Notes: generated from the sequence alone by a model not told the origin. 64,000 nt of DNA from Segatella copri (GCF_019249795.2 NZ_CP156891.1:1630001-1694000); one strand, 5' to 3'; counted from the stretch's first letter, positions 36,537 to 46,898 are shown. A program made the numbers and translations.

Positions 36537-37520
36537 TTACTTTAATGTTTCTAAATCCATTGCCTTTACTTCTGCCGTACGACGCAAGATAACTTCACGA
36601 AGCTTGGTAATATCCATGCCCCAAGTGTTGGCAAAATATTCCTTGAGAATGTTAAATTTCTGAATAATAGCTTTATAGCCACTTGCATCCTTCACTATAG
36701 GATTGCCGTCTGCATCAAGCACATAATCGCCATTTTCATCTGTTTCGTATACAATACCTGCACGCAGTATTTTTTGCCATGCTGCTTCAGAATGGGTTAC
36801 ATATTGGGCAAAGATCTCAGCAAAGTCCTCATTATACTCACCGCTGGCATAACCGGATACAAATCCCATGGATGGAGCTTCTTCATCCTCTACATTCACC
36901 CAACCTGAAGTCTGATACTTGCCGGCAGAAACAGTCTGGAACTCAGTAGAATAATTCTTTTTCTGAGTCAGAATATGACAGAACTCATGATTCATTGTAT
37001 GGAAGAACCAGTAATTCAGATCGTATGTACCTTTTTCCTTGTCAACGAAAGGATTTTCTGAATCTATGATTGGATTATCAACATCGATAATATTTACATT
37101 ATACAAAGTTACTTTCAAGCCACCCTCAGCAGTACCCATCACAATAGAAGACTGAGAATCATAAGCTGCTGAACCAACCAACTGCATCACACGAGGAGAA
37201 TAGGTCTTCATAAACTGATCGCCCATCACTTCCTTATAAGCATCCAGCCAAATATGCTTGACCATAATAGCCAATGCCTTAGACTTATTAAAATCGGCAG
37301 GTGCAAGATTATACTTGTTGTCCGTCTCCTTGTCACTATATCGATAGTTAAAGCGGATATTATAGGTATCCACATAGTTGGTCTTGAGCCACTTGTCAAA
37401 GTCATTCTGCTCTTCCTTATTCTGCGTATCGAAAATACTCTTAGAATCAAGACTATCGTCTGAGCAGGCAGCAAACAGAGAGACTGACGCTATCAGTATG
37501 AATAATTTTATATATTTCAT
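36537..37520 (-). CDS. SusCD-associated zinc metallohydrolase lipoprotein (HExxH)
   Basis: A 327-aa lipoprotein (lipobox SLFAAC, Cys19) with a zinc-protease motif HEFCH in FFHTMNHEFCHIL and a likely third ligand Glu in the NEDFAEIFAQYV helix about 60 residues on. This matches the substrate-import-associated zinc metallohydrolase lipoproteins that accompany TonB-dependent transporters in Bacteroidota. It would cut a peptide or glycopeptide at the cell surface before uptake. The operon position between SusD and DUF4302 is typical. Confidence 0.85.
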   Translation of the reverse strand: MKYIKLFILIASVSLFAACSDDSLDSKSIFDTQNKEEQNDFDKWLKTNYVDTYNIRFNYRYSDKETDNKYNLAPADFNKSKALAIMVKHIWLDAYKEVMGDQFMKTYSPRVMQLVGSAAYDSQSSIVMGTAEGGLKVTLYNVNIIDVDNPIIDSENPFVDKEKGTYDLNYWFFHTMNHEFCHILTQKKNYSTEFQTVSAGKYQTSGWVNVEDEEAPSMGFVSGYASGEYNEDFAEIFAQYVTHSEAAWQKILRAGIVYETDENGDYVLDADGNPIVKDASGYKAIIQKFNILKEYFANTWGMDITKLREVILRRTAEVKAMDLETLK

Positions 37521-37534
37521 AGTTTACTCATTTT

Positions 37535-39124
37535 TTATTTGTTAGACTCTTCTCTTGGATTTGCAGGTAATCCTGCCTCAATTACATCATCTGGCAATTG
37601 AATCGCACCTCGCAAGTCACCAGCCTTGAATACAATAGGAGACTCTTCGTCAACATCATGGCTGAACTCAATGCCATAGCGCTTGATATCAAGGAAACGA
37701 AGACCTTGATACAGGGTCTCCAGTCGACGCATCTGTAAGATGAATTGCAAAATATCCTCTTGGGTACCAGCCTCAACCGTGAATCCCTGTGGATGGAATG
37801 TCTTACGAATGCTATGCTCCAAATTGGATTTTGGTGTAACAGGTGCATACGGCAAGCTTTCGATAAAAGTCTTGATACTTTCAACTGTCATTGTTGGGCG
37901 TTTTGCCGTACCATTCGCAGTCATAGTATGCGACACAATCCAAGTATTGATATCTTTCACCGCATTATCATAATCCTTCTTCATGGCATAAGCCTCAGCA
38001 CGACAAAGAAGGGTTTCATCAGTAGTGAACACAGCATCTACAACATGAAGATATCCAGTTTGGTTTATCTTGTCGATAAACTCAAAATGTTCAAACATCT
38101 TTGGGAAGATAAGAATACGGGCATTGCCAAACAACAAGTTTGACTGGTAGAGAGTATTGTCTCTGGATCCACTTCCCCATGGCATCTTAGCCCAAATCGT
38201 TTCATACTGACCTACATTTTGATTGTGACAAAAACGCGCTTCATTACCACTGATATTTCTACCAATTTGACTAAATGCCGTCATCAACAAGAGATTGGCG
38301 TTCTCTGATGAAGAAATATACCGATTCTCTATATCCTCTGAATTAGACAAAGACATAAAAGGCACATAGTTGCGCAACAAAGAGGCTGGATTTGCTCCAA
38401 GCACCTTGCTAGCATATGTTATCACTTTGTCATAGTTCATATAGTACAGGTTGAAACGAGCAGCAAAAGCATACGCAGCCTTCTGATTGAAATGATACTT
38501 AGGCTGGGTATAGATATCATCGCTCACATCAGGCAAGGCAGCCTCAATATCTGCATCAATCTGCTCATAAAGTTGCTTCAGTGTACCACGCTTATAATCA
38601 GGGCTTACAGTTGTCTCAGGCTTTGTTGGATAAGGGAGTCCCATGCACTTCTCTGCATTATCTGGATTATAAGTCATACAGAAAGTTGTAGCAAGACGAT
38701 ACATGCTATAGGCACGACAGAGCAAAGCCTCAGCTCTCTGCGCCTTTAGCGATGCCGGATTACCCATCTCATCGATGGAAGCCAAAGCCTGGTTGGCTGC
38801 TGCAATTGCAGAATAATAACCATTCCACAAACTCTTTGGGCTATCATTTGTTTGAGCTGTAAGTGGCTGAAAACGATAAACCTGCTCTATATCCTGATTG
38901 GTACTATACTGCTTTCCATTGTCTGCATAATTATCTGAGCTCCATTCCAATATCAGATTGCTGCTTGCTGTTGGATAAGCAGACACAAGCAGAGAGGTCA
39001 CCTTTTCCTCGGTATTTACCTCGGCACGATCATCTGGCAACTTGTCCAGGAAGCTGTCGCATGATGTGACCAATGACAATGCCGCAAAAGCCACCGATGC
39101 TATATATAATTTATTCTTTTTCAT
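37535..39124 (-). CDS. SusD/RagB-family nutrient-binding outer-membrane lipoprotein
   Basis: A 529-aa lipoprotein (lipobox SLVTSC, Cys22) with the SusD TPR scaffold (ALLCRAYSMYRLATTFC, KAAYAFAARFNLYYMNYDKVITYASKVL) and the C-terminal LYQGLRFLDIKRYG motif. It forms the lid of the SusC channel and captures the ligand. It starts 16 bp after the SusC stop. The partner metallohydrolase suggests a peptide-containing ligand rather than a plain glycan. Confidence 0.93.
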   Translation of the reverse strand: MKKNKLYIASVAFAALSLVTSCDSFLDKLPDDRAEVNTEEKVTSLLVSAYPTASSNLILEWSSDNYADNGKQYSTNQDIEQVYRFQPLTAQTNDSPKSLWNGYYSAIAAANQALASIDEMGNPASLKAQRAEALLCRAYSMYRLATTFCMTYNPDNAEKCMGLPYPTKPETTVSPDYKRGTLKQLYEQIDADIEAALPDVSDDIYTQPKYHFNQKAAYAFAARFNLYYMNYDKVITYASKVLGANPASLLRNYVPFMSLSNSEDIENRYISSSENANLLLMTAFSQIGRNISGNEARFCHNQNVGQYETIWAKMPWGSGSRDNTLYQSNLLFGNARILIFPKMFEHFEFIDKINQTGYLHVVDAVFTTDETLLCRAEAYAMKKDYDNAVKDINTWIVSHTMTANGTAKRPTMTVESIKTFIESLPYAPVTPKSNLEHSIRKTFHPQGFTVEAGTQEDILQFILQMRRLETLYQGLRFLDIKRYGIEFSHDVDEESPIVFKAGDLRGAIQLPDDVIEAGLPANPREESNK

Positions 39125-39140
39125 AATTATCTCTCTTTCT

Positions 39141-42100
39141 TTAAAGTCCTACTCTTAATGTCAATGTAAACTGACGTGGCATTGGGGTTGCCACACCACC
39201 AGTGTTGAAAAACTCAGGATCCTGTCCGTGCAACTTCTTGTCTGAATAAATCAAGAACAAGTTAGTAGCCTGAAGTTTCAAATTTACGCTGTTCAAGCGA
39301 AGGGCCTGAATCCACTTGCCTGGGAAATCATAAGCCAAAGAAATCTCCTTCATGCGAATGAAATCACCCTTAGCTACGCGAGCCGTAGAATAGTTATATG
39401 CATTATAAAGATAACCAATATAATTGTCATTCTGCTTCATGCGCTGGTCTGCTATGACTGGCACATCCGTATAAGCTTCATCACCGGCTTGAGTCCAACG
39501 ATTTATAAATTCCTTTGGCATGGCAGTCATGTCTGAGTATGAAGAACTGAAAGCTGGATCAAGACGTACTTTATTTCCTGCAGCGTATGTAATGAACACA
39601 TTCAGTTTTAAACCCTTATAAGAGAAGGTATTTCCGAAACTTCCGTTAATGGTTGGGTCTGTTGGACCTTCATACTTCAAGTAATCTGTTGTAGTTGACT
39701 GGAAGTAGAGATCGCCACCATAGCTTGTCTCCTCGCCATCCTGATTCACAACGATAGGCAGACCCTTATTGTTCAATCCCTTGAAATCAATAGAGAACAA
39801 AGAGCGAACAGGATAGCCATTCATTGTGAAACCGGTACCTGTAATCATCTGCATGATGTTAGCACGTGAATCCAAGTCGGTTACAGTATTCTTTGAGTGA
39901 GAGAAAATGAAGTCGGTACTCCATTTAAAATCCTTGGTCTCAATGTTGCGAGTGGAAATAGTCAACTCCTCACCATGTGAACGCATACTTGCCACATTGG
40001 CATATTTATAGATCTCACCACCAATACCCATGGTACGCTTAGGACCAATCAAATCATAATTGTTGCGGCGATACCAATCGAAAGTCACATTAATGCGGTT
40101 ATTCAAAAAGCCCATATCCAAACCGAGGTTCAACTCATGCTTCTTTTCATAGGTCAAATCATCATTACCCAAGCGATAAATCTCAAGTCCAGTCTCCTTG
40201 TCACCGGCAAATGGACGCCAAGGGTTGTAACTCTGTATCACTACCAACGAGTTAGAAACGGAAGCAGGACCTCGATCAGCTGTCAATGAATATGATGCTT
40301 TTAATGTAAGATGAGAAAGAACTGGATTTAACTTAGTAAACCAACTCTCCTCATGAGCATTCCATGCTCCAGACACGTTCCAAGTAGGCAACCAACGAGC
40401 TGAACGACTCTTACCCAACTTATTGGAACCCTCATAACGAATGGTACCATTAATTGTGTAGCGACCCTTATAAGAATAGGTGGCAGTACCAAAGAAAGAA
40501 GCCTCACGCTGATATGAATTATCCAAACTATAATATTGACCATTCTCCTCCTCCAACTGCTTGAAGAAGTTATAGTTGAAAGCAGGGAGATACCCCATAT
40601 CATACTGCATGCCAACGCCATTAAAATAAGAACGGCTACGGTCGAGTGAATTGATTTCCAAACCACCGAATAAGTTCACGATATGGTCTTTGTTGTATAC
40701 ATCATTATAGCTAGCTGTCGCACGGAAGTCCCAGCTATTCATCTTATATTTGGTCTCACGATAAAAACCACCCTTTTCCAATACAGAGAATGGCAAAGAG
40801 TTTGCCTTGTCTGGATCGGTATACAGCCATGGGTTTGCATCACGCATCGTAGCATCATCCATCGCACGATAGGCCCAAGCCTGATTACTCTGGTCAGTAA
40901 TGGTAGCGGCATTGGTCGTTGTAGAATACTTGTAAGCGCCCAATACTGCGAGTTCTACTTTAGAGATTGGCTTATATTTCAATTCGCCCTGGAATTTCAT
41001 GTCAACCACATCCAAACTCAAATAGTTGTTTTCCAATTCACGGAAAATATTGAACGGAGCATAGTTACGCACATAGAGTTCATTAGGATCCATGGTACGA
41101 GAAGTGTTCAACGCATAAGAATATGGGTTGATATCAAAATCACGAGACACCTCACCTGTCACATTATTTACAGACTGTGAAGTAGTACCAGGAGCGCGCT
41201 GCTTACGATAGGAAGCATTAGCTATGGCATTGAAAGACAATTTCGTCGAAATATTGTAAAGAGCATTTACATTGGCTGTATAACGCTGTACCTTGCTCTG
41301 CTTAGACCATCCTGGATCGTTCATCACACTGAAAGATGTATAATACTGAGCCTTATCGGTACCAGTAGACATGCTGACGGAATGATTCTGGGAGATACTA
41401 TTACTGAAGAGTAAGTCAAACCAGTCGGTATTTTGGTATTCAGCCTTCTGGAGATAGCTATTCATCGCCTCCTCAGTATTAGGCAATCCAAAAGTTCCCG
41501 TCTTCGAATCATATGTATTCATCAGGTGATACATCTTGCCAAAGACACCACTGTTAGAAGCACGAAAACTCTTTTCAAAAGAGAAATAACCATCGTTGTA
41601 CATCTCACGATATACACCCATCTGATCCTGAGAATTCATGATATTGAAATTGCGGTAGCTTGGCTTCAAACGCATGGTGAATTCACCAGTATAGTTGATA
41701 CGGTTTGTACCAGCTTTACCTTTCTTGGTTGTAACAACGATGACACCAGCCATGGCACGTGCACCATAAATAGAGGTAGCAGAACCATCCTTCAGAATCT
41801 GGAAACTTTCAATATCATCAGCATTCAGACCTGCTATGGCTGAAGATATAAGGGTCTCAGCGTTACCAGAAGACAAATCATCAGCATCAACCTCAGTTAC
41901 GTCCTCCATGATAACACCATCTACCACCCAAAGAGGTTTTGAGCTACCATAAATAGAAGTAGCGCCACGCACACGAATCTTTGGAGCTGTACCGAAAGTA
42001 CCTGAGACGTTCTGCACAGACACACCGGCCGCTTTACCTTCCAAGGCACGACTGATGTCTGCGACACCATCCAACTTTGTCTTGTCGCCAGAAATTTTTG

Positions 42101-42461
42101 TAGTAGCACCAGTAAACAAACGCTTATCCATCTTCTGCATACCCGTTACAACCACCTCGCCCAAACTCTTGTTATCTGCCTTCAGGCGGATAGTCATCTT
42201 GGCGGCTGGAGTCAAGGTCTGACTCTGCATACCGATGTAGCTAACTACAAGTTTCTTACCAGCAGGTACCTCCAAAGAGAAGTGACCGTCAATATCGGTG
42301 ACGGTACCTGTACGTGCCGCTCCGACGACTACGACAGATGCACCGATGACAGGTTCACCATCTTCCTGAGAAACTACGGTACCTGTTACTTTCGTTTGAG
42401 CCAATGCCCCCCCACATAAAAGGAAGAGATTGACTAACAAGAAAAGCAATCTTTTTTCCAT
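39141..42461 (-). CDS. SusC/RagA-family TonB-dependent outer-membrane transporter
   Basis: The 1106-aa transporter has a signal peptide (MEKRLLFLLVNLFLLCGGALA), an N-terminal carboxypeptidase-regulatory-like domain (about 25-105; VTGTVVSQEDGEPVIGASV), a TonB box region, the plug (VRGATSIYGSSKPLWVVDGV, LKDGSATSIYGARAMAGVIVVTTKKG) and a 22-strand barrel ending in FTLTLRVGL. No N-terminal STN domain, so no direct sigma/anti-sigma signalling. It imports the ligand bound by the SusD partner using TonB energy. It is first in the four-gene operon with a TATCTTTG box upstream. Confidence 0.95.
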   Translation of the reverse strand: MEKRLLFLLVNLFLLCGGALAQTKVTGTVVSQEDGEPVIGASVVVVGAARTGTVTDIDGHFSLEVPAGKKLVVSYIGMQSQTLTPAAKMTIRLKADNKSLGEVVVTGMQKMDKRLFTGATTKISGDKTKLDGVADISRALEGKAAGVSVQNVSGTFGTAPKIRVRGATSIYGSSKPLWVVDGVIMEDVTEVDADDLSSGNAETLISSAIAGLNADDIESFQILKDGSATSIYGARAMAGVIVVTTKKGKAGTNRINYTGEFTMRLKPSYRNFNIMNSQDQMGVYREMYNDGYFSFEKSFRASNSGVFGKMYHLMNTYDSKTGTFGLPNTEEAMNSYLQKAEYQNTDWFDLLFSNSISQNHSVSMSTGTDKAQYYTSFSVMNDPGWSKQSKVQRYTANVNALYNISTKLSFNAIANASYRKQRAPGTTSQSVNNVTGEVSRDFDINPYSYALNTSRTMDPNELYVRNYAPFNIFRELENNYLSLDVVDMKFQGELKYKPISKVELAVLGAYKYSTTTNAATITDQSNQAWAYRAMDDATMRDANPWLYTDPDKANSLPFSVLEKGGFYRETKYKMNSWDFRATASYNDVYNKDHIVNLFGGLEINSLDRSRSYFNGVGMQYDMGYLPAFNYNFFKQLEEENGQYYSLDNSYQREASFFGTATYSYKGRYTINGTIRYEGSNKLGKSRSARWLPTWNVSGAWNAHEESWFTKLNPVLSHLTLKASYSLTADRGPASVSNSLVVIQSYNPWRPFAGDKETGLEIYRLGNDDLTYEKKHELNLGLDMGFLNNRINVTFDWYRRNNYDLIGPKRTMGIGGEIYKYANVASMRSHGEELTISTRNIETKDFKWSTDFIFSHSKNTVTDLDSRANIMQMITGTGFTMNGYPVRSLFSIDFKGLNNKGLPIVVNQDGEETSYGGDLYFQSTTTDYLKYEGPTDPTINGSFGNTFSYKGLKLNVFITYAAGNKVRLDPAFSSSYSDMTAMPKEFINRWTQAGDEAYTDVPVIADQRMKQNDNYIGYLYNAYNYSTARVAKGDFIRMKEISLAYDFPGKWIQALRLNSVNLKLQATNLFLIYSDKKLHGQDPEFFNTGGVATPMPRQFTLTLRVGL

Positions 42462-42559
42462 AAAATCCTCTCTTAAAAATTAAACAACTCTTATAACTTT
42501 ATATAATTATTTTTTCTCTTCTTACACTTTTTTAAATCTCTCTCATTACTTTACGGGTG

Positions 42560-42567
42560 CAAAGATA
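42560..42567 (-). promoter_or_regulatory. -7 box (TATCTTTG) of the SusCD operon
   Basis: CAAAGATA on the plus strand, about 100 bp before the SusC ATG. The remaining 42568-42742 is very AT-rich and shows no other feature. Confidence 0.6.
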
Positions 42568-42742
42568 AGAAAAAGTATTGAATTAATGCAAACTTTATCG
42601 ATATTTTTATAGAAAAAAGTTAGTTTTTCTTGATTTTCGTCAATATTTAGAAATATCGTCTATACTTTTAACAGAAAAAAGTCAGAAATAATAAATTTAA
42701 GCAAAGTTTACAAAAGAAAACAAAAATGTTTTAAAATACAAA

Positions 42743-42797
42743 AAAGGCAAGGTTTCTGTAAAACCTCATTCAGAAGTTTCTCAGAAGTCTTGCCTTT
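42743..42797 (-). terminator. Terminator of the PhoR/PhoB-like operon
   Basis: AAAGGCAAG (42743-42751) pairs with CTTGCCTTT (42789-42797); on the minus strand the stem is followed by TTTTTTG. It lies about 90 bp beyond the kinase stop. Confidence 0.75.
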
Positions 42798-42884
42798 CTT
42801 TACCTATATTTACTACTTAAGTACCTTTATCAGCCACTTGATTATTTATATTTGCCGCTTAGATATTTTATTCAAAAAACATTT

Positions 42885-44345
42885 TTATTTCTTAAGCGTA
42901 AATTCAAACTTCAAGCCGCCTTCCTGCTGATTGCTCACACGGATGGTTCCGCCATGCAGGAGAACGGCATTCTTGACGATAGCAAGACCCAAACCGGTGC
43001 CACCCATCTTGCGGCTGCGTCCCTTATCTACCCGATAGAAACGCTCAAATAGACGGGAGAGATGCTCGGCAGGAACACCCTGACCGTTATCACTGAAGAT
43101 GAAATGCCACTTATTGCCCTGCTCCTTGGCACTCAACGTTATCTTACGCCCTTCACCGGCATAGGCTATGGCATTGTCGGTAAGATTGCGGAACACACTA
43201 TAGAGCAGACTGCGGTTACCCTTCACGATAATATGCTGGTCGGGAAGAAGATTCTCGAAAGTCATCTTGTGTGACTCTCTTTCCAGCGCCGTCTCACGGG
43301 CTATTTCACTCACCATCTGCGTAATGTCTACCGCCTCGAAATCTAGCATATCCGAACCGTCATCCAACCGGTTCAGGGTAGAGATGTCGCGGAGCAGAGA
43401 GGTGAGACGCTCGCTCTGGGCATAACAGCGCTGCAGAAACTGCGACTTCATCTCTTCGTTGATATGCGGATTGTCGAGTATCGTTTCCAGATAACCCTGG
43501 ATACTTGCCACAGGAGTCTTCAGCTCGTGAGCTATATTCTGGGTAAGCTGCCGCTTCAGTACATCCTGTTCACATCGGGTGGTCTGTATGCGCTTATACA
43601 TCTTGATGATACGCTCGGCTATCTCGCCCAACTCATCGTTAGGGAACTTGGCGAGATCTTCCACCTCAAGACTCTCGTTGTGATCTGCCTTATAAGCAAA
43701 GATGCTCAGTTTGGAGACATTCTTACCCAGACGGTCCGTAAAACGGTAGAGCACGATGGTAAGCAGAATGACGGCTACGATGGCAAACCAGATGAAATGC
43801 TGGTCAGCCTGCAGCGATTTTGCCAAATCATTATTGTAAGGTAGTGCCGTACGGATGATGAGCTTGCTTTCCGGAAAATAAGAAGCCACATAGAAATAAT
43901 CATGCTTCAGGGTTTTAGACTGTCGCTCCACGCTTGAGCCTACCCTGTTTTTCAAGGCCTCTGCTATTTCCTCACGTTTAGCATGGTTGGCAAACTGATC
44001 ATAGTCGGAACTCATGTTGTCATAAATCACCTTACCGTTCGGGCGCACCAGCGTAACACGAAGGTCCTTGCTTTCATGTTCGCGTACAAAAGCCTTCAAC
44101 TTCTCATGAGCCACAATCACATCCCTATTGTGAATGCTATCCTGCAGAATAATTCCTTCACCAGGAGAGAGCGCCAGATCTTCTGCCAACAGTTCATTAT
44201 AATTTTCCAGCTTGATAGTAAGCGTACCTATTTTATACTGCTTCTCTCGTGCCTGCTGGAACACGATAAAACTGACGGCGAACACAAGGAACACCGCCAG
44301 TACACTGAAGTACAACTTCCTACCTACACTATTTAACTTAAACAT
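42885..44345 (-). CDS. Sensor histidine kinase, PhoR-like
   Basis: A 486-aa kinase with TM1 (about 11-28), a periplasmic sensor domain of about 140 residues, TM2 (HFIWFAIVAVILLTIVLYRF), a linker with NDELGEIAERIIKMYKRIQ (HAMP-like), HisKA with NIAHELKTPVAS, and HATPase (NLTDNAIAYA, DNGQGVP, GTGLGLAIVKNAV). It is cotranscribed with the response regulator 5 bp upstream. The signal is unknown; phosphate is suggested only by overall PhoR-like design. Confidence 0.88.
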   Translation of the reverse strand: MFKLNSVGRKLYFSVLAVFLVFAVSFIVFQQAREKQYKIGTLTIKLENYNELLAEDLALSPGEGIILQDSIHNRDVIVAHEKLKAFVREHESKDLRVTLVRPNGKVIYDNMSSDYDQFANHAKREEIAEALKNRVGSSVERQSKTLKHDYFYVASYFPESKLIIRTALPYNNDLAKSLQADQHFIWFAIVAVILLTIVLYRFTDRLGKNVSKLSIFAYKADHNESLEVEDLAKFPNDELGEIAERIIKMYKRIQTTRCEQDVLKRQLTQNIAHELKTPVASIQGYLETILDNPHINEEMKSQFLQRCYAQSERLTSLLRDISTLNRLDDGSDMLDFEAVDITQMVSEIARETALERESHKMTFENLLPDQHIIVKGNRSLLYSVFRNLTDNAIAYAGEGRKITLSAKEQGNKWHFIFSDNGQGVPAEHLSRLFERFYRVDKGRSRKMGGTGLGLAIVKNAVLLHGGTIRVSNQQEGGLKFEFTLKK

Positions 44346-44350
44346 TTTAA

Positions 44351-45046
44351 TTACGCATCAAAATAATAACCAAACCCCAGACGGGTAACGATGCACTTGG
44401 CAAATTTACCAATCTTCTTTCTCATACGGGTGATGTTGACATCCACCGTGCGGTCGAGTACCATCACATCCTTAGGCCATACCCGGTCGATAAGTTCCTG
44501 ACGTGAGAAGACCTTGCCGCGCTCTTCGAGGAAAAGACGCAGGAGTTCGAACTCGGTCTTGGTGAAAGGGATTGCCTCACCATCGATGCTCACCGTCTTC
44601 TTGTCCAGATTCAACTGCAGTCCCTGATAGTTGATGATCTTCGATTCATCAGCATCACCAGCCTGTTCAGCCGTACGGCGCAAGACGGCACGCACTCTGA
44701 CCATCACCTCTCGGATAGAGAAAGGTTTCGAGATATAATCATCGGCACCGATATTGAATCCTGTCACCGTATCGTTTTCCGTATCTCGGGCTGTAAGGAA
44801 GATAATCGGAACATTGGCTGTCATCGGATTGCCCTTCAACTGCTTAGCCAGCTGGAAACCGCTCATTCCTCCCATCATGACGTCCAGTAGCAGCAGATCG
44901 AACGAAGCGATGTCCATCTCCAAAGCCTCTTCTGCCGAATTGGCTGTTTCTACTTCATATCCTTCTGTTTCGAGATTGAATTTCAGAATCTCACACAAGT
45001 CTTGCTCATCATCAACAACAAGTATTCTTTTCATATTCTCTTCCAT
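44351..45046 (-). CDS. OmpR/PhoB-family response regulator
   Basis: A 231-aa regulator: receiver domain (RILVVDDEQDLCEIL, phospho-Asp in LLLLDVMMGG, Thr in FLTARD, Lys in YISKPFS) and an OmpR-type winged helix (SIDGEAIPFTKTEFELLRLF, VDVNITRMRKKIG). It binds direct-repeat operators upstream of target genes. Translation may begin at 45034 (MKRILVV, the usual start) rather than 45046; the four extra residues are MEEN. A TAATTTTG box lies 27 bp upstream. Confidence 0.92.
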   Translation of the reverse strand: MEENMKRILVVDDEQDLCEILKFNLETEGYEVETANSAEEALEMDIASFDLLLLDVMMGGMSGFQLAKQLKGNPMTANVPIIFLTARDTENDTVTGFNIGADDYISKPFSIREVMVRVRAVLRRTAEQAGDADESKIINYQGLQLNLDKKTVSIDGEAIPFTKTEFELLRLFLEERGKVFSRQELIDRVWPKDVMVLDRTVDVNITRMRKKIGKFAKCIVTRLGFGYYFDA

Positions 45047-45072
45047 ATTTCATGTTATTTAAAATACCGCTG

Positions 45073-45080
45073 CAAAATTA
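45073..45080 (-). promoter_or_regulatory. -7 box (TAATTTTG) of the two-component operon
   Basis: CAAAATTA on the plus strand, 27 bp before the regulator's first ATG. It shares the 45047-45292 divergent region with the XRE gene promoter. Confidence 0.5.
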
Positions 45081-45215
45081 CGACTTTTCTTTCGTAATAA
45101 GCGTTACATTCAGTTACAATTTCGTGACATTTAGTTCTTTAGAGAAAAAAAATATAAAAAAACGAGTATTTTGTTACACATTTTAACTTAGTGTTCCAAA
45201 TTCGCTACATGTTTC

Positions 45216-45247
45216 TTTGCTAGTTAGAAACAGAAATACTACTTTTG
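45216..45247 (+). promoter_or_regulatory. Promoter (TTTG-N20-TACTTTTG) of the XRE regulator
   Basis: TTTG at 45216-45219 and TACTTTTG at 45240-45247 with 20-bp spacing, 45 bp before the ATG at 45293. Confidence 0.65.
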
Positions 45248-45292
45248 CACCCGATATAACTATAAGTGAGCATATAACACAACTGAAAGAGT

Positions 45293-45547
45293 ATGAAAGA
45301 TAAAGTAAATGCAATTCCCTTAATCGGTGAAATCATCAAAGAGGAATTAAACAAGCAAGGCAAGACCACAGTATGGCTTGCTGAGCAATTAGGCTGCCAT
45401 CGTACTAATATATATAAGGTATACGGCAGAGCCACTATAGATACGGGTATGCTTTACCATATCTGTCAGTTGCTGAACATTGATTTGTTTAAGGTTTATT
45501 CAGACGCTTTGCGTAAACGCAAGAAAAAGAATCAAGATTTAAACTAA
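45293..45547 (+). CDS. Small XRE-family HTH regulator
   Basis: An 84-aa protein consisting almost only of a Cro/C1-type helix-turn-helix (TTVWLAEQLGCHRTNIYKVYG with recognition helix HRTNIYKVY) and a Lys/Arg-rich tail (RKRKKKNQDLN). Conserved small regulators of this kind are common in Bacteroidota and often sense stress or growth phase; the target is unknown. It is divergent from the two-component operon and convergent with icd, sharing a terminator. Confidence 0.8.
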   Translation: MKDKVNAIPLIGEIIKEELNKQGKTTVWLAEQLGCHRTNIYKVYGRATIDTGMLYHICQLLNIDLFKVYSDALRKRKKKNQDLN

Positions 45548-45560
45548 AAATAACTAAAAC

Positions 45561-45595
45561 AATAAGACCTGAGGTTAATCACCCCAGGTCTTATT
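45561..45595. terminator. Bidirectional terminator between the XRE gene and icd
   Basis: AATAAGACCTG (45561-45571) pairs perfectly with CAGGTCTTATT (45585-45595), with A-rich and T-rich flanks. Confidence 0.85.
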
Positions 45596-45599
45596 GTTT

Positions 45600-46811
45600 T
45601 TATGCCAATCGCTTTTCCAGACGCTCGCGGATGGCAGCGATAAAGCCGGCAGAGTTTACAGCCTTAGCCTCAACACCTTCCATCAGGTTTACGAGATCCT
45701 TGGTAGCGATACCATCATTCAAAGTATCGAAACATGCAGCCTCCAACTGGTCGCCAAAGTTCTGAAGTTCCTTGATGCCATCCAGTTCGCCACGCTTTCT
45801 CAACGCACCGCTCCATGCAAAGATTGTAGCCATCGGGTTGGTAGATGTATCTTCACCCTTCAGGTAGCGATAGTAGTGACGGGTCACGGTACCGTGTGCT
45901 GCCTCATACTCATACTTGCCGTCAGGAGAAACCAATACAGAAGTCATCATCGCCAGAGAACCGAAGGCTGTACTGAGCATATCGCTCATCACATCACCGT
46001 CATAGTTCTTGCAAGCCCATATAAAGCCGCCCTTGCTGCGGATAACACGAGCCACTGCATCATCAATCAATGTATAGAAATACTCGATACCGAGTTCTGC
46101 AAACTTCTCTTTATAGTCGCTCTCATATACTTCCTCAAAGATTTTACGGAACTGGGCATCATAAGTCTTAGAGATGGTATCCTTGGTAGCAAACCAGAGA
46201 TCCTGCTTGGTATCAATGGCAAACTTGAAGCAGCTGTGAGCAAAGCTGCGGATACTCTTATCAGTATTGTGCATGCCCTGGATAACGCCAGCACCATCGA
46301 AAGAATGAATCTCTATCTCCTGCTTCTTGCCGCTCTTACCCTCGAACACGAGTTTGGCTGTACCTGGCTCATCAGCACGAAGTTCCACGCTCTTGTATAC
46401 ATCGCCGTAAGCATGACGGGCGATGGTAATAGGCTTCTCCCAGTTCTTTACACAAGGGTGGATGCTTGGGATGGTGATAGGAGCACGGAATACGGTACCG
46501 TCCATGATGCTACGGATAGTTCCATTAGGGCTCTTCCACATTTTGTGGAGTTTATACTCGTCCATACGCTGTGCATTAGGAGTGATAGTAGCACACTTCA
46601 CAGCCACGCCATATTTCTTAGCCGCCTCAGCAGAGTCGATGGTTACCTGGTCATTGGTCTGGTCGCGACAAGGCAGACCGAGATCATAATACTCAGACTT
46701 CAAATCAACGAAAGGAAGAATCAGTTCGTCCTTAATCATCTTCCAGAGAATTCTTGTCATCTCATCACCGTCCATCTCTACCAATGGAGTTGTCATCTTA
46801 ATCTTTTCCAT
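45600..46811 (-). CDS. icd: NADP-dependent isocitrate dehydrogenase, eukaryote-like type
   Basis: A 403-aa enzyme that oxidatively decarboxylates isocitrate to 2-oxoglutarate in the TCA cycle. The start [21 protein letters not shown], the NADP-binding/isocitrate loop [20 protein letters not shown] and the metal-binding [16 protein letters not shown] region are those of the homodimeric eukaryote-like subfamily II, not E. coli Icd. Intact. Two Met codons (1 and 6) are possible starts. A TAATTTTG box lies 80 bp upstream. Confidence 0.95.
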   Translation of the reverse strand: MEKIKMTTPLVEMDGDEMTRILWKMIKDELILPFVDLKSEYYDLGLPCRDQTNDQVTIDSAEAAKKYGVAVKCATITPNAQRMDEYKLHKMWKSPNGTIRSIMDGTVFRAPITIPSIHPCVKNWEKPITIARHAYGDVYKSVELRADEPGTAKLVFEGKSGKKQEIEIHSFDGAGVIQGMHNTDKSIRSFAHSCFKFAIDTKQDLWFATKDTISKTYDAQFRKIFEEVYESDYKEKFAELGIEYFYTLIDDAVARVIRSKGGFIWACKNYDGDVMSDMLSTAFGSLAMMTSVLVSPDGKYEYEAAHGTVTRHYYRYLKGEDTSTNPMATIFAWSGALRKRGELDGIKELQNFGDQLEAACFDTLNDGIATKDLVNLMEGVEAKAVNSAGFIAAIRERLEKRLA

Positions 46812-46890
46812 AACACAATATAATGTATAATTAATAATTTACAATGTACAATGATCAGGGCAGCCAAGTGTACCCTTGATATTTTGCCTG

Positions 46891-46898
46891 CAAAATTA
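46891..46898 (-). promoter_or_regulatory. -7 box (TAATTTTG) of icd
   Basis: CAAAATTA on the plus strand, about 80 bp before the icd ATG. Confidence 0.5.

Noticed and set aside
45594..46823. A 409-codon open frame antisense to icd.
   Set aside because: It mirrors icd almost exactly and its translation shows no recognisable fold or signal.
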